The notes beneath the pieces were generated by a model, which worked only from the letters and a program-made list of their open reading frames with translations, did not search any database and was not told the DNA's origin. A stretch of 64,000 nucleotides of DNA from Candidatus Burkholderia crenata (GTDB lineage Bacteria > Pseudomonadota > Gammaproteobacteria > Burkholderiales > Burkholderiaceae): assembly GCA_001190015.1 (NCBI GenBank), contig LGTG01000643.1:1-64000 (forward strand), in the 5' to 3' direction. Of the stretch, positions 1-10,127 are shown one piece after another. The first letter of the stretch is position 1; every line of letters begins with the position of its first letter. The translations under genes were made by a program, and so were the position numbers.

Positions 1-273
1 ACCGTAGGCGCTTACAAGGCTTACGACACGCGCGACTTCGTGAACGATTGCCGCGCTCGCAATCTGACCCGCATTGCCCGAATGCCAAGCGTGGTACCAC
101 AAGGAGCGTTGCAATGAGCCGCCATGGTGCGAGCACCGTACGGCGCCGGGTCGGCGTGCCTGCGCACTGCCTGCCAAAACCACTCGGCGTACCCGCAATT
201 CAGCAGCAAATTGCATGTGCAAACCTCTTGAACACTGCTTCGGTCGTCATGACGGGGCGTTTCCAACAGCCTG
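1..273 (+). mobile_element. IS5-type element, 3' fragment (copy 1)
   Basis: This is the last part of the IS5/IS1182-like transposase gene found complete at 12188-13312. It carries an internal deletion that joins the DCRARN codons directly to LTRMAR; the copy at 17351-18482 has the same junction. It ends at 273 with the terminal repeat CAACAGCCTG, followed by TTAG. The window begins inside the element, so its 5' end is not visible. Confidence 0.85.
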
Positions 274-1540
274 TTAGGGAAATACTGTCGGAGCAGCTCG
301 TTAGTGTTTTCGTCAGTCCCGCGCTGCCACGGACTTCGTGGATCACAGAAATAAATCGATAAACCTGTGTCGATCTTTAGCTGCGCGTGCTACGCCATTT
401 TGGCTCCCTGATCCCAGGTCAGCGATTTGCATAAATAATCAGGCAGCATGGCCATCTTCGCGGTGATAACATTGCGCACAGCCTCGGCCCCGTGACCAGC
501 TAACGCCGGCCCATTCTTCAGTCGTGCACCGGAGCCGTGGCTTGGCATGGGTGGAAGATGTAGAAGCATGGTGAAGCGGGTAGTTTGTTCAACCAAGGTA
601 CCAATCGCAGAGCTGTTCAGGCCGATGATCAGGTCGCCTTCCCAGTGATCCGGCACGGCGCGATCTGCAGCTTCGGCCGGGCGCTCACTGATCATGACCT
701 CGGGGGTGATAAAACTTTTGCCCCGTTGTCTCGTTCTAGCGCGGCACGCGCAGTGCCCGGCCCGTGCGCAGACATGCAGACAGTTCACGCCGCAACGCGC
801 CGCGGCCTTGTGCCTTGTATGTAAAGCGCCTGATAGATATGGCTTCGTGTGAGATCCGCATAGACTCATCATCAGGAAAGTCAACCCGCAATCGGCGACT
901 GATTTGTTCTGGACTCCAGCAAGTGCCCCAGCGTCGGTCCGCTCGACGGCCATGCCGTCGACCCTTCCATGGCGCATTGGGACCCGGAATCGGCCTGCCG
1001 CGCAAATCAGCGACCGCTCCGGCCAGTCGGCTCTGCACATATGTTCGTAACCGTTCGCTCCCTGCGAACTTGACGGCCTTCGGCCGTTTGGCCGCTCGCT
1101 CTGCTTTCCACTGCGCGACTGTTGCCCGATAGATTAGCGTACCACCACGTGTAGCCGCGTTCCGGCGCAATTCGCGCGAGATAGTTGCGAGATAGTTGAT
1201 AGTTGACGGCGACCGACCTAGTCTTCGTGCGATCTCTCGAATCCCGTAATCTTGAGCCCACAGCAGCACAATCTCCTCACGTTCTGAGAATGATAGGTAT
1301 CGACCCGAGCGAGGCACCAAATCAATCGGCGGCATGCCGCCGGCTTCACGAAACCATCACGGACCCAACGGTTGTGACACGCCGCAGCGTTGCTTCGTCT
1401 CAAACTGACTGACACCTGGCCTGCCCGGCGATGGCATCATTGGCCTCTCCCAGTTTGTTGCGAGCTCCAGCTCCGCGGTCGCCCCATTTAACATCTACAA
1501 ATTTCGAGATGTTGCAACGACCGGTTGAATTCGCCCCCAT
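274..1540 (-). pseudogene. IS30-family transposase and element (copy 1), decayed
   Basis: The minus strand encodes an IS30-type transposase with start codon near 1487. It has an N-terminal HTH (SFSEREEI...GIREIARRLGRSPSTI) and the DDE blocks [20 protein letters not shown] and the start of ENTNGLLRQ. Several frameshifts and a short duplication near 1190-1205 break the frame. The 3' end is cut at 274, inside the Phe-Pro-Lys codons, by IS5 copy 1. The 5' terminal repeat (RC begins GGCGAATTCAACCGGTCG) lies at about 1515-1540. Confidence 0.85.
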
Positions 1541-1762
1541 CCTTGAACGTGGGACGGAGAACAGGTGGATGGCGTCGCACGTTGAGTGTGTGTTACCTCC
1601 TGGAAAATTGAGAGGCAACGAAAGGCAAAAGCTCAATCCCGCGACAATCTCGCGTGCACTAAGAATAACCTGCTCCGCGCGAATGACATTCGGGCGGCCC
1701 AATTGATCGTCCTCTCCAAAGAGACCCCAATTCGCACCCTCCGGCTTATTTTTACAGCGCAT
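1537..1762 (-). pseudogene. Cyclase-family protein (kynurenine formamidase-like), N-terminal fragment
   Basis: About 75 codons are open from the ATG at 1762. The protein has the family-typical start NWGLFGEDDQLGRPN followed by an AREIVAG...LSLPL segment, as in PF04199 metal-dependent cyclases that hydrolyse N-formylkynurenine or related amides. The rest was lost where IS30 copy 1 inserted. It lies on the same strand as, and just downstream of, a broken IclR regulator, so the two probably formed one catabolic operon. Family assignment is by recognition of this motif only. Confidence 0.6.
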
Positions 1763-1849
1763 GACAACGGACCTTTCTAACTTACACCGAGACACCTTAG
1801 CGAGGCCGCCGGCAAATTTACGCAATTAAACCTTGCGGTATTTGCCCAT

Positions 1850-2550
1850 GGATCTCGAGCAGGGCCTCGATCGCACGCTCTTCATTTTTCAGCAGTCTCG
1901 CTTTTGGCGCGCCAATCACGAGTGCAAACGTCTCCCCATGTATGAAGAAACCTCACGCGAGACCCGCAACATCTTCTACATTTTCGCCAGTGGAGCGATG
2001 CCACCCTTTCTTCACGCCTTGTTCCACTTCGAGTTCCAATGCCTTTCTGTCAATGACGGAACCATCGGTGGATGGGATAAACGGTTCGCAGCTATCGATC
2101 AGCTTGCGTCGAGCACTATGTGACAAGGCGTCAAACAAAGCCTTGCCGGCTGCACTCGCATGGACATACATGAAGCCGCCAGGCTCATCGCTATAACGAA
2201 TCTTTTGTCGTGACTCCACGATATCCAGATAGACGACACGATTTCCTGCGAGCGTCGTGAGCGCTGTGGTTTCGCCTGTTGCATCGCGCAATGCGCTGAG
2301 CAACGGCTGAAAAACCAGCGTCAACAGATAATTCCTCGGGCGACATGCAGCAATCGCTGCGTTGGGTAATACCCAGCCTTTACGCCAGGAGCATAGTGGT
2401 AACCCTTCGCCACCATTGTTTGTAAAAGTGCGTGACAACTCGACAGAAGAATTTCAGTGCGGCGCGCAATTTCGCTGTAAATCATCGGTTGCCGAACCTC
2501 CGCGAAAGATTAATTACGTCAAAAACACGTACCGCCGCTTTCACATCCAT
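1850..2550 (-). pseudogene. IclR-family transcriptional regulator, frameshifted
   Basis: From the ATG at 2550 the product begins with an IclR-like DNA-binding segment (VKAAVRVFDVINL, then PMIYSEIARRTEILLSSCH in a shifted frame). It continues with the effector-binding domain (LSALRDATGETTALTTLAGNRVVYLDIVES, then YVHASAAGKALFDALS). At least three frame changes are needed, and the C-terminus decays near 1850-1950, so it is not functional. IclR proteins usually control adjacent aromatic or amide catabolism genes. The cyclase fragment downstream and the transporter at 3854, transcribed away on the other strand, fit such a locus. Confidence 0.75.
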
Positions 2551-2711
2551 GAGATTATTATCATCAAGTCGATAGATAAGTAGCAATAGTCCACGGGTAT
2601 TCACCTAATGAACCCAAAAAAATAACAAGAAAAGCTCCCGAATTTCTAGGGTTATCCCCGGCGGCCTCAAATGTGAACTGCAACACCTGTCTCATATGAT
2701 AAGGTGCCACA
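2551..2711. other. Intergenic stretch without a gene
   Basis: AT-rich spacer between the IclR remnant and an IS30-like remnant. No RNA gene or clear promoter was recognised. The 5' terminal repeat of the IS30-like element at 2712 should lie here but could not be delimited. Confidence 0.4.
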
Positions 2712-3650
2712 ATGTCCGAAAAACTTTCTTACCAGCAACTGCAGCCTGAAGAACGCCTGACCATTGCAAGCTTGCATCTGCAGGGTTCAATTCAAGTATG
2801 CGAGCCATGGCTCGCATACTTGGGCGCTCACCGGGAACTATCAGCTGCGAGTTAATGCGAAACAGCTCTCCTATTGGCTATGCATCGGTGCCCGCTGTAG
2901 CGCTTTGCAGCACACGCCGCAGTGCGTCACGCCATCCCGCCAAGCTTTGCCCGCAAAGCGTCTGCTGGCGCATCGTTCTCACCCTGCTTGAGTGGAAATG
3001 GTCGCCCCAGCAGATATCGGGCACATTGAAGCGTATGTATCCAACTGACTCGACCCAGCACGTCTCGCATGAAACCATCTTGCTCAGCCGCGCGGTGAAC
3101 TGCGCCGCCAACTCATTGCCTGTCTGCGCCACGGCCACAGCACGCGAAGCACAGATCGGCGCGGACAGATTCCCGGCATGGCCAGTATCCACGTGCGACC
3201 GCCCGAAATTGAAGACCGACTGCTGCCAGGTCACTGGGAAGGCGACTTCATCAAGGGTGCGAACAATCAATCCTCTGTCGGCGTTCTGGTCGAGCGCACC
3301 AGCCGCCTGGTGCTGCTTGCCAAGATGGAGAACGCCACCGCTGCGTCAGCGCTAGCGGGCTTCTCAGCCGAACTCAATTCGATTGTCGCGCCATCAAGGA
3401 ACTCACCGCCGCCACCGGCGTGGACGTGTACTTCTGCGAGACCCACACAGTCCCTGGCAACGCGGTACTTGCAAAAACACCAACGGGTTGCTGCGCCAGT
3501 ATTTGCCTAAAGGCACGGACCTATCGGTCTACATACAGTCAGGACGAACTCGACGCGACCGCCGACAGCCTGAACAGCCGCCCGCGCGCCACTCACGCGT
3601 TCCATTCGCCATTCGAGGTCTTCGCTGCAACCCTTGCTTCAGCAAGCTAA
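2712..3650 (+). pseudogene. Second type of IS30-family transposase, decayed
   Basis: A 5' ATG (2712) opens SYQQLQPEERLTIASLHLQG, then SIRAMARILGRSPGTIS, an IS30 HTH. Later blocks are WSPQQISGTLKRMYP, HVSHETI, PGHWEGDFIKGANNQSSVGVLVERTSR and [11 protein letters not shown]..., the DDE core. The last block is [15 protein letters not shown]. The frame shifts several times. This protein differs from the other IS30 copies in the window. The HTH codons contain a perfect 28-bp palindrome (2794-2821). Confidence 0.8.
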
Positions 3651-3841
3651 TCTCCAAGCTCTAAACACTAAACCTCCTGTTGCACTTCACCATTGAAACC
3701 GCCCCCAGATTACCTGACTGAATGTGGATCATTGAAGCCGCGGCACTCGTTCGCTTTAAGAATTGATGTTTTTTATATGAACATTTTGTTCGACATGGAC
3801 AGCGTCATGGCGCCCTGAGAGAAGCAAAAAAATTATCTACC

Positions 3842-3846
3842 CGGAG
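3842..3846 (+). promoter_or_regulatory. Ribosome-binding site of the MHS transporter
   Basis: GGAGA lies 8 nt before the ATG at 3854 and supports that start. Confidence 0.55.
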
Positions 3847-3853
3847 ACGTACG

Positions 3854-5176
3854 ATGAATCAGACCTCCCTCGACCTTAAACACCGAAGAGCACGCAAAGC
3901 AGGAATAGCATCCTTCGTCGGTACCGCCATCGAATGGTACGATTTTTACGCGTATAGCACCGCCGCCGCACTGGTCCTTGGCAAAATTTTCTTTCCCACA
4001 ACCTCTGCGCTTGCTGGGACACTCGCAGCATTCGCAACTTTTTGGGTGGGATTTCTGGCAAGGCCGATCGGAGGGATCATATTTGGCCATCTCGGCGACA
4101 GAGTCGGCCGCAAGAAGACATTGATCATCACGTTGATGCTGATGGGCTGCTGCACGACCGGTATAGGCTTGCTGCCCTCATATCAACAAATCGGTGCGCT
4201 TGCTCCGGTTTTGCTGATATTGCTGCGCCTGCTTCAGGGCATTGCTATGGGGGGCGAATGGGGTGGCGCGGTCGTACTCTCGTCCGAACATGCACCGAAA
4301 GGTAAAAAAATTCTTTACTCGGCCTTTGCGCAACAGGGCTCACCGGCGGGCAATTTACTCGCGACCGTCTCGTTTTTATTGATCTCGATGCTACCCGATC
4401 AGCAGTTCATGACCTGGGGATGGCGGGTGCCTTTCTTGTTTTCCGCTGCCTTGGTCGCGGTCGGCATGTTTATTCGAATGCGTGTCGAAGAGTCACCTGT
4501 CATGCAAGCTCTAAAGGAACAGCACAAGGTCGTCAAACTGCCCATTGCAGAAGTGTTCCGTAATCACAAAGGGCTGGTTGCAATGGGCGTTGGTGCCTGC
4601 GTGATCTCCTTATCTGCCACTTACTTCAAAACGACATTTGCTTTGTCGTGGGCCGTTATGAACATCGGGTTCGACCGCACGCAATTTCTTGGTGTTATTA
4701 CATTCGCGATCGTAGTTCAGTTGCTCGTTCAGCCATTTGGCGCTCTGCTCGCGACAAAAATTGATGTCAGAAAAGCGGTTTTGTACATGCTAGTTCCAGA
4801 AATTTTTGCGCTGCCAGTGATGTTCATGTTGATTGCGACGGGATCGTCAAAACTCGCGATGTTCGGTATGGCGCTCGCATCCATTCCACATTCTCTCTAT
4901 TACGCAGCCATGGCAGGTATTCTTGCGAAATCGTTTCCTGTACAAGTTCGATACACCGGAATTTCCATTTCATATCAAATCTGTGGAATGATCTTTGCGG
5001 GCACCACTCCAATCCTCGGTCAATATCTATTGGGCGCGACCGGAACCATCATATCGGTGATTGCGCTGGGCATCGTGCATGTATTGATCACACTGTTTTG
5101 TGCACTCGGCCTGATCACACGCATGCAACAGGAAGGCGATCTAGATGATGATGTGCGCATGTCCATTTCCCCCTGA
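3854..5176 (+). CDS. MFS transporter, metabolite:H+ symporter (MHS) family
   Basis: The 440-residue inner-membrane protein has about 12 hydrophobic segments and is full length for the family. The loop 2-3 signature GHLGDRVGRKK is at residues 78-88. The MHS-typical segment RLLQGIAMGGEWGGAVVL is around 125-142, and the conserved start IEWYDFY is at 26-32. The family (ShiA, KgtP, ProP relatives) imports organic acids or betaines with protons; the substrate cannot be read from the sequence. The frame is intact, which is unusual here. It lies divergent from the broken IclR/cyclase pair with an IS30 remnant between, so it may have imported the substrate of that lost pathway. It is followed by a terminator for the opposite strand. 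Confidence 0.9.
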   Translation: MNQTSLDLKHRRARKAGIASFVGTAIEWYDFYAYSTAAALVLGKIFFPTTSALAGTLAAFATFWVGFLARPIGGIIFGHLGDRVGRKKTLIITLMLMGCCTTGIGLLPSYQQIGALAPVLLILLRLLQGIAMGGEWGGAVVLSSEHAPKGKKILYSAFAQQGSPAGNLLATVSFLLISMLPDQQFMTWGWRVPFLFSAALVAVGMFIRMRVEESPVMQALKEQHKVVKLPIAEVFRNHKGLVAMGVGACVISLSATYFKTTFALSWAVMNIGFDRTQFLGVITFAIVVQLLVQPFGALLATKIDVRKAVLYMLVPEIFALPVMFMLIATGSSKLAMFGMALASIPHSLYYAAMAGILAKSFPVQVRYTGISISYQICGMIFAGTTPILGQYLLGATGTIISVIALGIVHVLITLFCALGLITRMQQEGDLDDDVRMSISP

Positions 5177-5228
5177 TGTGAAGTTCGACCGTTGGCACAT
5201 GGATAACATGGATAAACTTGAAGCGATA

Positions 5229-5260
5229 AGAAAAAAAGGGCGGCCGTGTGAGCCGCCCTC
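5229..5260 (-). terminator. Rho-independent terminator of the stb operon
   Basis: Stem GGGCGGC (5238-5244) pairs with GCCGCCC (5252-5258). On the minus strand the hairpin is followed by a run of seven T. It sits just past the stbC end and therefore terminates leftward transcription. Confidence 0.75.
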
Positions 5261-5554
5261 TTGATCAGCCAGCGTGCCGGAAAACCAGCACCGGCGACCT
5301 TCCGACCGCCCCGCCCACGAGAAGCGCTAGAACGACCACCAAAAGAGGCCATCAGACGCCACCGCCGGCACCCCCCTTTGCCCTGCTCGCCTCTCTGGGG
5401 CCTCCTGCACGCTTTTCACGGCGTCTTTCGTTTGCCGGTCAATGGAGCGGGACAGGGCGACGCTTGATTCGTTCACGGCCGCCGTGGACTCGTCTACGGT
5501 CTTGCGCAATTTCTCGGCCATCAAGGCTTCGCGGTGTGTGTTTGGGCTTGCCAT
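5261..5554 (-). pseudogene. stbC: StbC-like plasmid stability protein, frameshifted
   Basis: The product starts ASPNTHREALMAEKL, a start I associate with small third genes of plasmid stb loci. A helical stretch follows (STAAVNESSVALSRSIDRQTKDAVKSV). The frame breaks at about residue 55. In another frame a hydrophobic stretch (LLVVVLALLVGGAVG) near the end would be a C-terminal membrane anchor. The gene lies 14 bp after the stbB end on the same strand. The name is from context and a short motif only. Confidence 0.5.
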
Positions 5555-5567
5555 GCCGACGCTCCGG

Positions 5568-6250
5568 TTACTTGGCCGCCGTGATCACGGCGAACACTTC
5601 ATCGAGATTTCCATGTGCCGACGAGGCGAGGCGCTTTGCGGAAATCGTCGACGCGAAACGGGCTTTCTCGTCGGGCGACTTCGCATCTTTCAGCGCGGCG
5701 GCCTTGTAATCGGTCGTGCCGAGCGCGCGCAAGCGTTGATACAGCTCCGAATAATGAATGAGCGCCTGCCGGCGCAGCGTGAACGCCTTGGTGTCCTCGT
5801 GGAACGCCACGAGCGGATATAGAAACGTGTCCTCGACCGTTTCATCGGTTTCAAGACGGTTGAACCACCACGCGGATTTTCTTCGGGGGCACCTTCATCG
5901 CTCCAAGCGCCTGAATCGTAGCGATTCGTGTCTTTGATCTGCTTGGAGTCCTTCACCGCCGGCACAACGAAAAAATCGATATCCTCGTGCGAGCCGCGAT
6001 ATTGCATCATGAGCTTCATGAAGTCCTCGACGTTGGATGAACCCACGTCGACCACGGCCGCATCGATGAGCATCAACTGTTCCATCAGTGCGCCGAATTG
6101 TTTGCCGCGCACTTTTTCGCCGTCGCCTTCGTCGGCGTTGATCGGCTCGACGGTAATCAGTTCCGCGTCCTTGATGCGGGGCAACAGCAAGTGCTTAGAA
6201 ATGGTGGACTTACCCGTGTTGCCCGAAAAATTGACGACAGCTACTTTCAT
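5568..6250 (-). pseudogene. stbB: StbB-like ParA-type ATPase, frameshifted
   Basis: The start at 6250 gives KVAVVNFSGNTGKSTISKHLL, a P-loop (Walker A variant GNTGKST) at residues 8-16. VKVEPIN-like and DAAVVDVGSSNVEDF segments follow, where the latter is the Walker B region. GSHEDIDFFVVPAVKDSKQIKDT is the next conserved block. About 115 residues in, the frame shifts near 5890; the C-terminal helices continue to 5568 (KRLASSAHGNLDEVFAVITAA). StbB ATPases help keep IncW-type plasmids. The start overlaps the stbA stop as ATGA. It is inactive as read. Confidence 0.7.
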
Positions 6251-6711
6251 TGTTTGTCACTCCTTTTGCCGAAGATAGGTTTGCGCTTTAAGCTGTAATC
6301 GTGGCCGGCTTGTTCGCATATTTTCGCGTCGAGAACTTCCTCGAAAGTCTGCGTTCCGGTCACAGGCAGTTCCGGGTCCGTTGTCTCGGGCTCCGGGTCC
6401 ACCTTGGCTGCTCCCCTCGCTGGCGTTACCGCCGGCAGATTGCCGTCTGCCCTCTTGGCCGGTTTCCCCTACACGGGTTTCCCTGCCGCTGTCCGCAATT
6501 TGGCGCGGTAGCGGTAGAGATTCTTGCGGAAGATTTCGAGATTGACCTCGATTCCCCCCTCGTGAAGTGCGGCGACGATTTCCTCGTGCCTCACCCCTTG
6601 CTCAATCTTTTCATCGATCTCCGGCATCACTTGCCGCAGCTTCGCGGCGGCAGTGCTGCCCGTGAGCTTGGAGATCGCCGTTTTGAGTTTGTCGGCATTC
6701 ACACTCACCAC
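6247..6711 (-). pseudogene. stbA: StbA-like DNA-binding protein with internal amber stop
   Basis: The first 80 codons from 6711 are open (NADKLKTAISKLTGS...LRQVMPEIDEKIEQGVRHEEIVAAL...FRKNLYRYRAKLR), a small helix-turn-helix-like protein. An in-frame TAG follows GKPV. Reading goes on in the same frame to 6247 (GKPAKRADGNLPAV...YSLKRKPIFGKRSDKQ) and stops exactly at the ATGA overlap with stbB. So the gene was about 154 codons and is now split by one amber codon. The StbA name rests on gene order and this architecture. Confidence 0.55.
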
Positions 6712-6834
6712 ATTCCGTTTCGTTGTGACGTCTCAATACTGTGTCCTATATTTGTCCTACCATCAACCACTATCGTCTAACTTTCTGGCTTGTTCTGTCC
6801 CATCGCTATCCTAGACCTTAGCACGCTTCGCGTA
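6712..6834 (-). promoter_or_regulatory. Leader of the stb operon with weak 11-bp-spaced repeats
   Basis: TGTCCTA occurs at 6742-6748 and 6753-6759, and related words occur about two spacings further (near 6775 and 6797). Direct repeats at 11-bp spacing are what StbA binds in R388-type plasmids. Here the pattern is degenerate, so this is only a suggestion. Confidence 0.3.
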
Positions 6835-7608
6835 CTAGTACTACTGTGTCATAAAATTCATGTCATTATAATAGAGCCTTGTTCATCCTTTGCCTGAGGA
6901 AGTGATGGATTGGGACACATCGTTCGACGAGTATTTGGAACACCTATGTAACGCAGTTGGGCATAGCGATCGTCGTGCCGGGCTGAGTGGCTATTGCACG
7001 GGGTTGATGCTGCCGCTCAGGCGCAAGAGCGCGAGCCGCTGGCCGCGCACCTGGAGCCGGATCGCGTAAAGCGCACGGCACCAATCGCTGCATCACTTTG
7101 TGTCAAAGTCGGAATGGTCCGATGCTGCGTTGCTTGAGCAGGTGCGTCGCTGGGCGCTACCACACATGGATCCTGCCGAAGGCTTGTACTGGATTATTGA
7201 CGACACGGGTTTCCCGAAGAAAGGCAAGCATTCGGTTGGTGTAGCGCGGCAATACTGCAGGCAATTCGGCAAACAAGATAATTGCCAAGTCGCCGTGAGT
7301 CTGTCGGTGGCCACCAAAGAGGCGAGCCTGCCCGTAGCGTATCGGCTTTATCTGCCTCAGGACTGGGCCAATGATCCGGCAAGACGGCAGCAGGCCGGTG
7401 TGCCTGACGAGATTGAGTTTGCGACCAAGCCGCAGATCGCAATCGCGCAGTTGCGTGAGGCACGGCAAAGCGGTGCTCCGGACGGGGTAGTGCTGGCCGA
7501 TGCGGGTTACGGAAACGACACTGCGGTTCGCGATGCCGTTGGCGAATGCGGCTTGCGATATGCGGTGGGTATTCAGTTGAGTACTCGCGTGTGGCTACCA
7601 GGCCACGC

Positions 7609-9152
7609 CTTGCAATTACCCATACTTTTTCGGCGAGTTCGAAACCGAGCAGGATATCTGTAAGCCTTACCAATCCTCGCCAGACAACGATATTGCCCGG
7701 AGGAGGATCATTGGCTCGGGCCAGATAGCCACCCAGTAGCCACCCAGTTGGGCAAGTTTAACGGTAAAATAGAGGTTCGGCGGTTGAAGTCTTCGCGGTA
7801 TCTTTAACCAACTGATCAAGCAGCTGTATTTCAGTTGGTGTCATCGCGATTTCGGCGGGCAGCTGCGGTGCAGCCCGGTTCACCGTCGTTATCCAGAAGA
7901 TACGCCAGCTTACGATGCAGAATACTGCAATGAGATTGGCCAGCCGGTCCGCGGTTCGCAGCTTCGATTCTTCTGCCTTACAGCCCGACTTGAGAATCTT
8001 GTGGAACACCTCGATTTTCCATCGCAGTGCGTACCAGTCAAGTTTCTCAATAGCCTGTCTGCGGGAAGTAACGGGTAAATTGGTGATCAACTTCCATTCA
8101 ATACGTTTTCTGGCCTTGGTTAGCCCCTGTTCAACTGCATAAATTATCGTCAGGGACAGAGCCGGGTAACGGCGTTGCTTGCCGATTGGCGGCAATATCG
8201 TTATGCGGCGGTATCGAAGTTCCAGCACAGCCCGCTCAACCTTGCCGTTCTGGTCACGGACAGCGATCTGATGCACACCCTTGAGACATGCTTCATCCAT
8301 CTCATGTGCGATCGTGTGGTTTCCATCTCCCGCGAGCCGATCAACGCAGGTTCGAACGAGAAAGTTCGTTTGTAGCTCGTGTGCGAGGCAGAAGAGTCCA
8401 TAAATGTCGCTCTCGCGATCTCCAACATGAACACAGCGGTTGGGCTCGCCGAACAGCGCTGTCGATTGCCGCAGATTTTCCAGCCATCGGTAGCTTTCCT
8501 TCTCCTCGATTGGGACGCGGGTCGGATTGATCTTTCGCTTGAGCGCATCGCACCCCTTGAACTTCTTCCGGCTCCAGAATTTGATTGCAGCCAGACCCAA
8601 TGGAATGCCTTGGGTGGTAACGGCCAGACTCGAATGCATCAGGATCTCGCAAACCGTATGCTTCGGGCTTTGCCGCTTCTTGTCCGGACGACTCGGGACT
8701 TTACGTGTCGAACCGATCAGCTCGGGCCGCTCTCGTTTGTACGAGAATTCAGTCGTGTCTTGCAATATCAGTACGGGACCTCCTGATGCAGCAAACCGGC
8801 TCCGGGTAGCCTCAAAATGCCCGCTCAGGATGACTTGTTCGCTGACCTTGGGATTGGACAGAAACCGGTAGGCCGCTTTCGTGTTGCACCAATCCTGAAA
8901 GGCCATCGGAATGCTCTGCCCGATACACGACCACAGGCGTTCGAGAACCAGGCGGAATCTTTTGCCAAGACGCTCATCGCGAAACCGGCTTTGTCCCGCT
9001 TCCTCGTTCAGCCACGCATTAGCATCACAGGCTTCTTCCGATGCACGCTTTCGACCGCCTCTGTTCGTCATCGCCATCCCATCTTGCAACGACGCTAACA
9101 GAAAGGATTCTTTATTAACAGAGAATCGTAGAAAAATATAGGTAATTGCAAG
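7609..9152 (-). mobile_element. IS4-type (IS50-like) element, copy A
   Basis: The ends carry the inverted repeat CTTGCAATTACCCATA at left and its complement at right, and the target duplication GGCCACGC (7601-7608, 9153-9160) is perfect. Removing the element and one repeat restores the IS701 transposase reading frame, so this insertion is younger than the IS701 element. Confidence 0.9.
7758..9071 (-). CDS. IS4-family (IS50/Tn5-like) transposase
   Basis: The 437-residue DDE transposase is intact. Blocks seen: AAYRFLSNPKVS (N-terminal, Tn5-like), VLILQDTTEFSY (first Asp), CVHVGDRESDIYGLF (second Asp), and YALRWKIEVFHKILKSGCKAEESKL (YREK region with the catalytic Glu). The start is set at TNRGGRKRASEE because the same start is used in copy B; the frame stays open upstream without a better site. 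It acts on its own ends by cut-and-paste. It is one of two copies here that could still be active. Confidence 0.9.
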   Translation of the reverse strand: MTNRGGRKRASEEACDANAWLNEEAGQSRFRDERLGKRFRLVLERLWSCIGQSIPMAFQDWCNTKAAYRFLSNPKVSEQVILSGHFEATRSRFAASGGPVLILQDTTEFSYKRERPELIGSTRKVPSRPDKKRQSPKHTVCEILMHSSLAVTTQGIPLGLAAIKFWSRKKFKGCDALKRKINPTRVPIEEKESYRWLENLRQSTALFGEPNRCVHVGDRESDIYGLFCLAHELQTNFLVRTCVDRLAGDGNHTIAHEMDEACLKGVHQIAVRDQNGKVERAVLELRYRRITILPPIGKQRRYPALSLTIIYAVEQGLTKARKRIEWKLITNLPVTSRRQAIEKLDWYALRWKIEVFHKILKSGCKAEESKLRTADRLANLIAVFCIVSWRIFWITTVNRAAPQLPAEIAMTPTEIQLLDQLVKDTAKTSTAEPLFYR

Positions 9153-9860
9153 GGCCACGCACCGCTGCCTGTCGAGGCCGTGAAGGGTAAGGCTGGCCGG
9201 CCGCGAAGCCTGCAGCGCCGCGTACCAGGACATGGTCCTGTTACAGTCAGGAGTTTGGCGCTAGCGCTCGAGTCGTCCTGCTATCGCACGGTTTCGTGGC
9301 GCGAAGGCACACGTGCTACATTCAGCTCGCGATTCGCGGCTGTACGAGTGCGGAGCTCGCACCGTGATACTGGCGTGATACTCCGCGCGATGAAGAATGG
9401 CTGCTGATTGAGTGGCCTGCCGGCGAGCCTGAGCCGACCAAATATCGGCTTTCAACGGTGTTCGAAGACGCACCTGTCGAACGTCTCGTTCACGTTGTCA
9501 AAATGCGCTGGCGCATTGAGCGCGATTACCAGGATCTCAAACAGGAGTTCGGCCTTGGGCACTTTGAGGGACGAGGATGGCGTGGCTTTCATCACCATGC
9601 AACGCTGTGCATTGCCGCTTATGGGTTTCTGGTTGCACAGCGCCTCATTCAAGGAGGCAGTAAGAAAAACGCCGAAATCCGCAAGCCATCTGCCTTACCC
9701 GCGAAGTACGTGCCACGCGGCTCCCCAACGCACGCAGCGCCACGTACCTGATTCGATTGCTTCACTGCGCTGGCACATCGCTGCCTACATCTCCAAACGG
9801 CTTCAGCAATGTCCATTTTGCTGTTCAAATTCTAATAACTTTACGACACAGTAGTACTAG

Positions 9861-10008
9861 CAAGCTGTTGAAATATCCGTCGTTGACGCACTCAGGTGCA
9901 TTACAACGGATGTTGAGTTCGCACTTTTGAACTGCGGAACGCATTCTCGGGCATCCGACGTGGCTCGCGGGCTCACCAATCGGTGCTATCCGTTGCTGCA
10001 CGTCCTTC
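9861..10008. other. Short stretch with no recognised feature
   Basis: 148 bases between the IS701 end and the IS21-type end. No open frame, RNA gene or repeat is evident. Confidence 0.4.
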
Positions 10009-10127
10009 TGTGAACGGCGGTCAGAAAGCGACGCCAGATGGCGGCGTCGATCAGAAATGCAAAACGATCTTGTTCTGCAGAACGGTCTTTTGACGACCAG
10101 CAGAGGTGCTGATAAGCAGGTCTCGGG

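Larger units (their letters stand above)
6839..9856 (+). mobile_element. IS701-family element interrupted by an IS4-type element
   Basis: Both ends read TACTACTGTGTC and are flanked by CTAG (6835-6838 and 9857-9860), the YTAR duplication typical of IS701. Inside is a broken transposase. It starts WDTSFDEYLEHL near 6904 and contains LYWIIDDTGFPKKGKHSVGV, ARQYCRQFGKQDNCQVAVSL, and VVLADAGYGND. It breaks at VWLPG, where the IS4-type copy sits (7609-9152), and resumes at 9153 with HAPLPVEAVKGKAGRP. Frameshifts lie at about 7065 and after 9180; the end retains VVKMRWRIERDYQDLKQEFGL. Confidence 0.85.
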
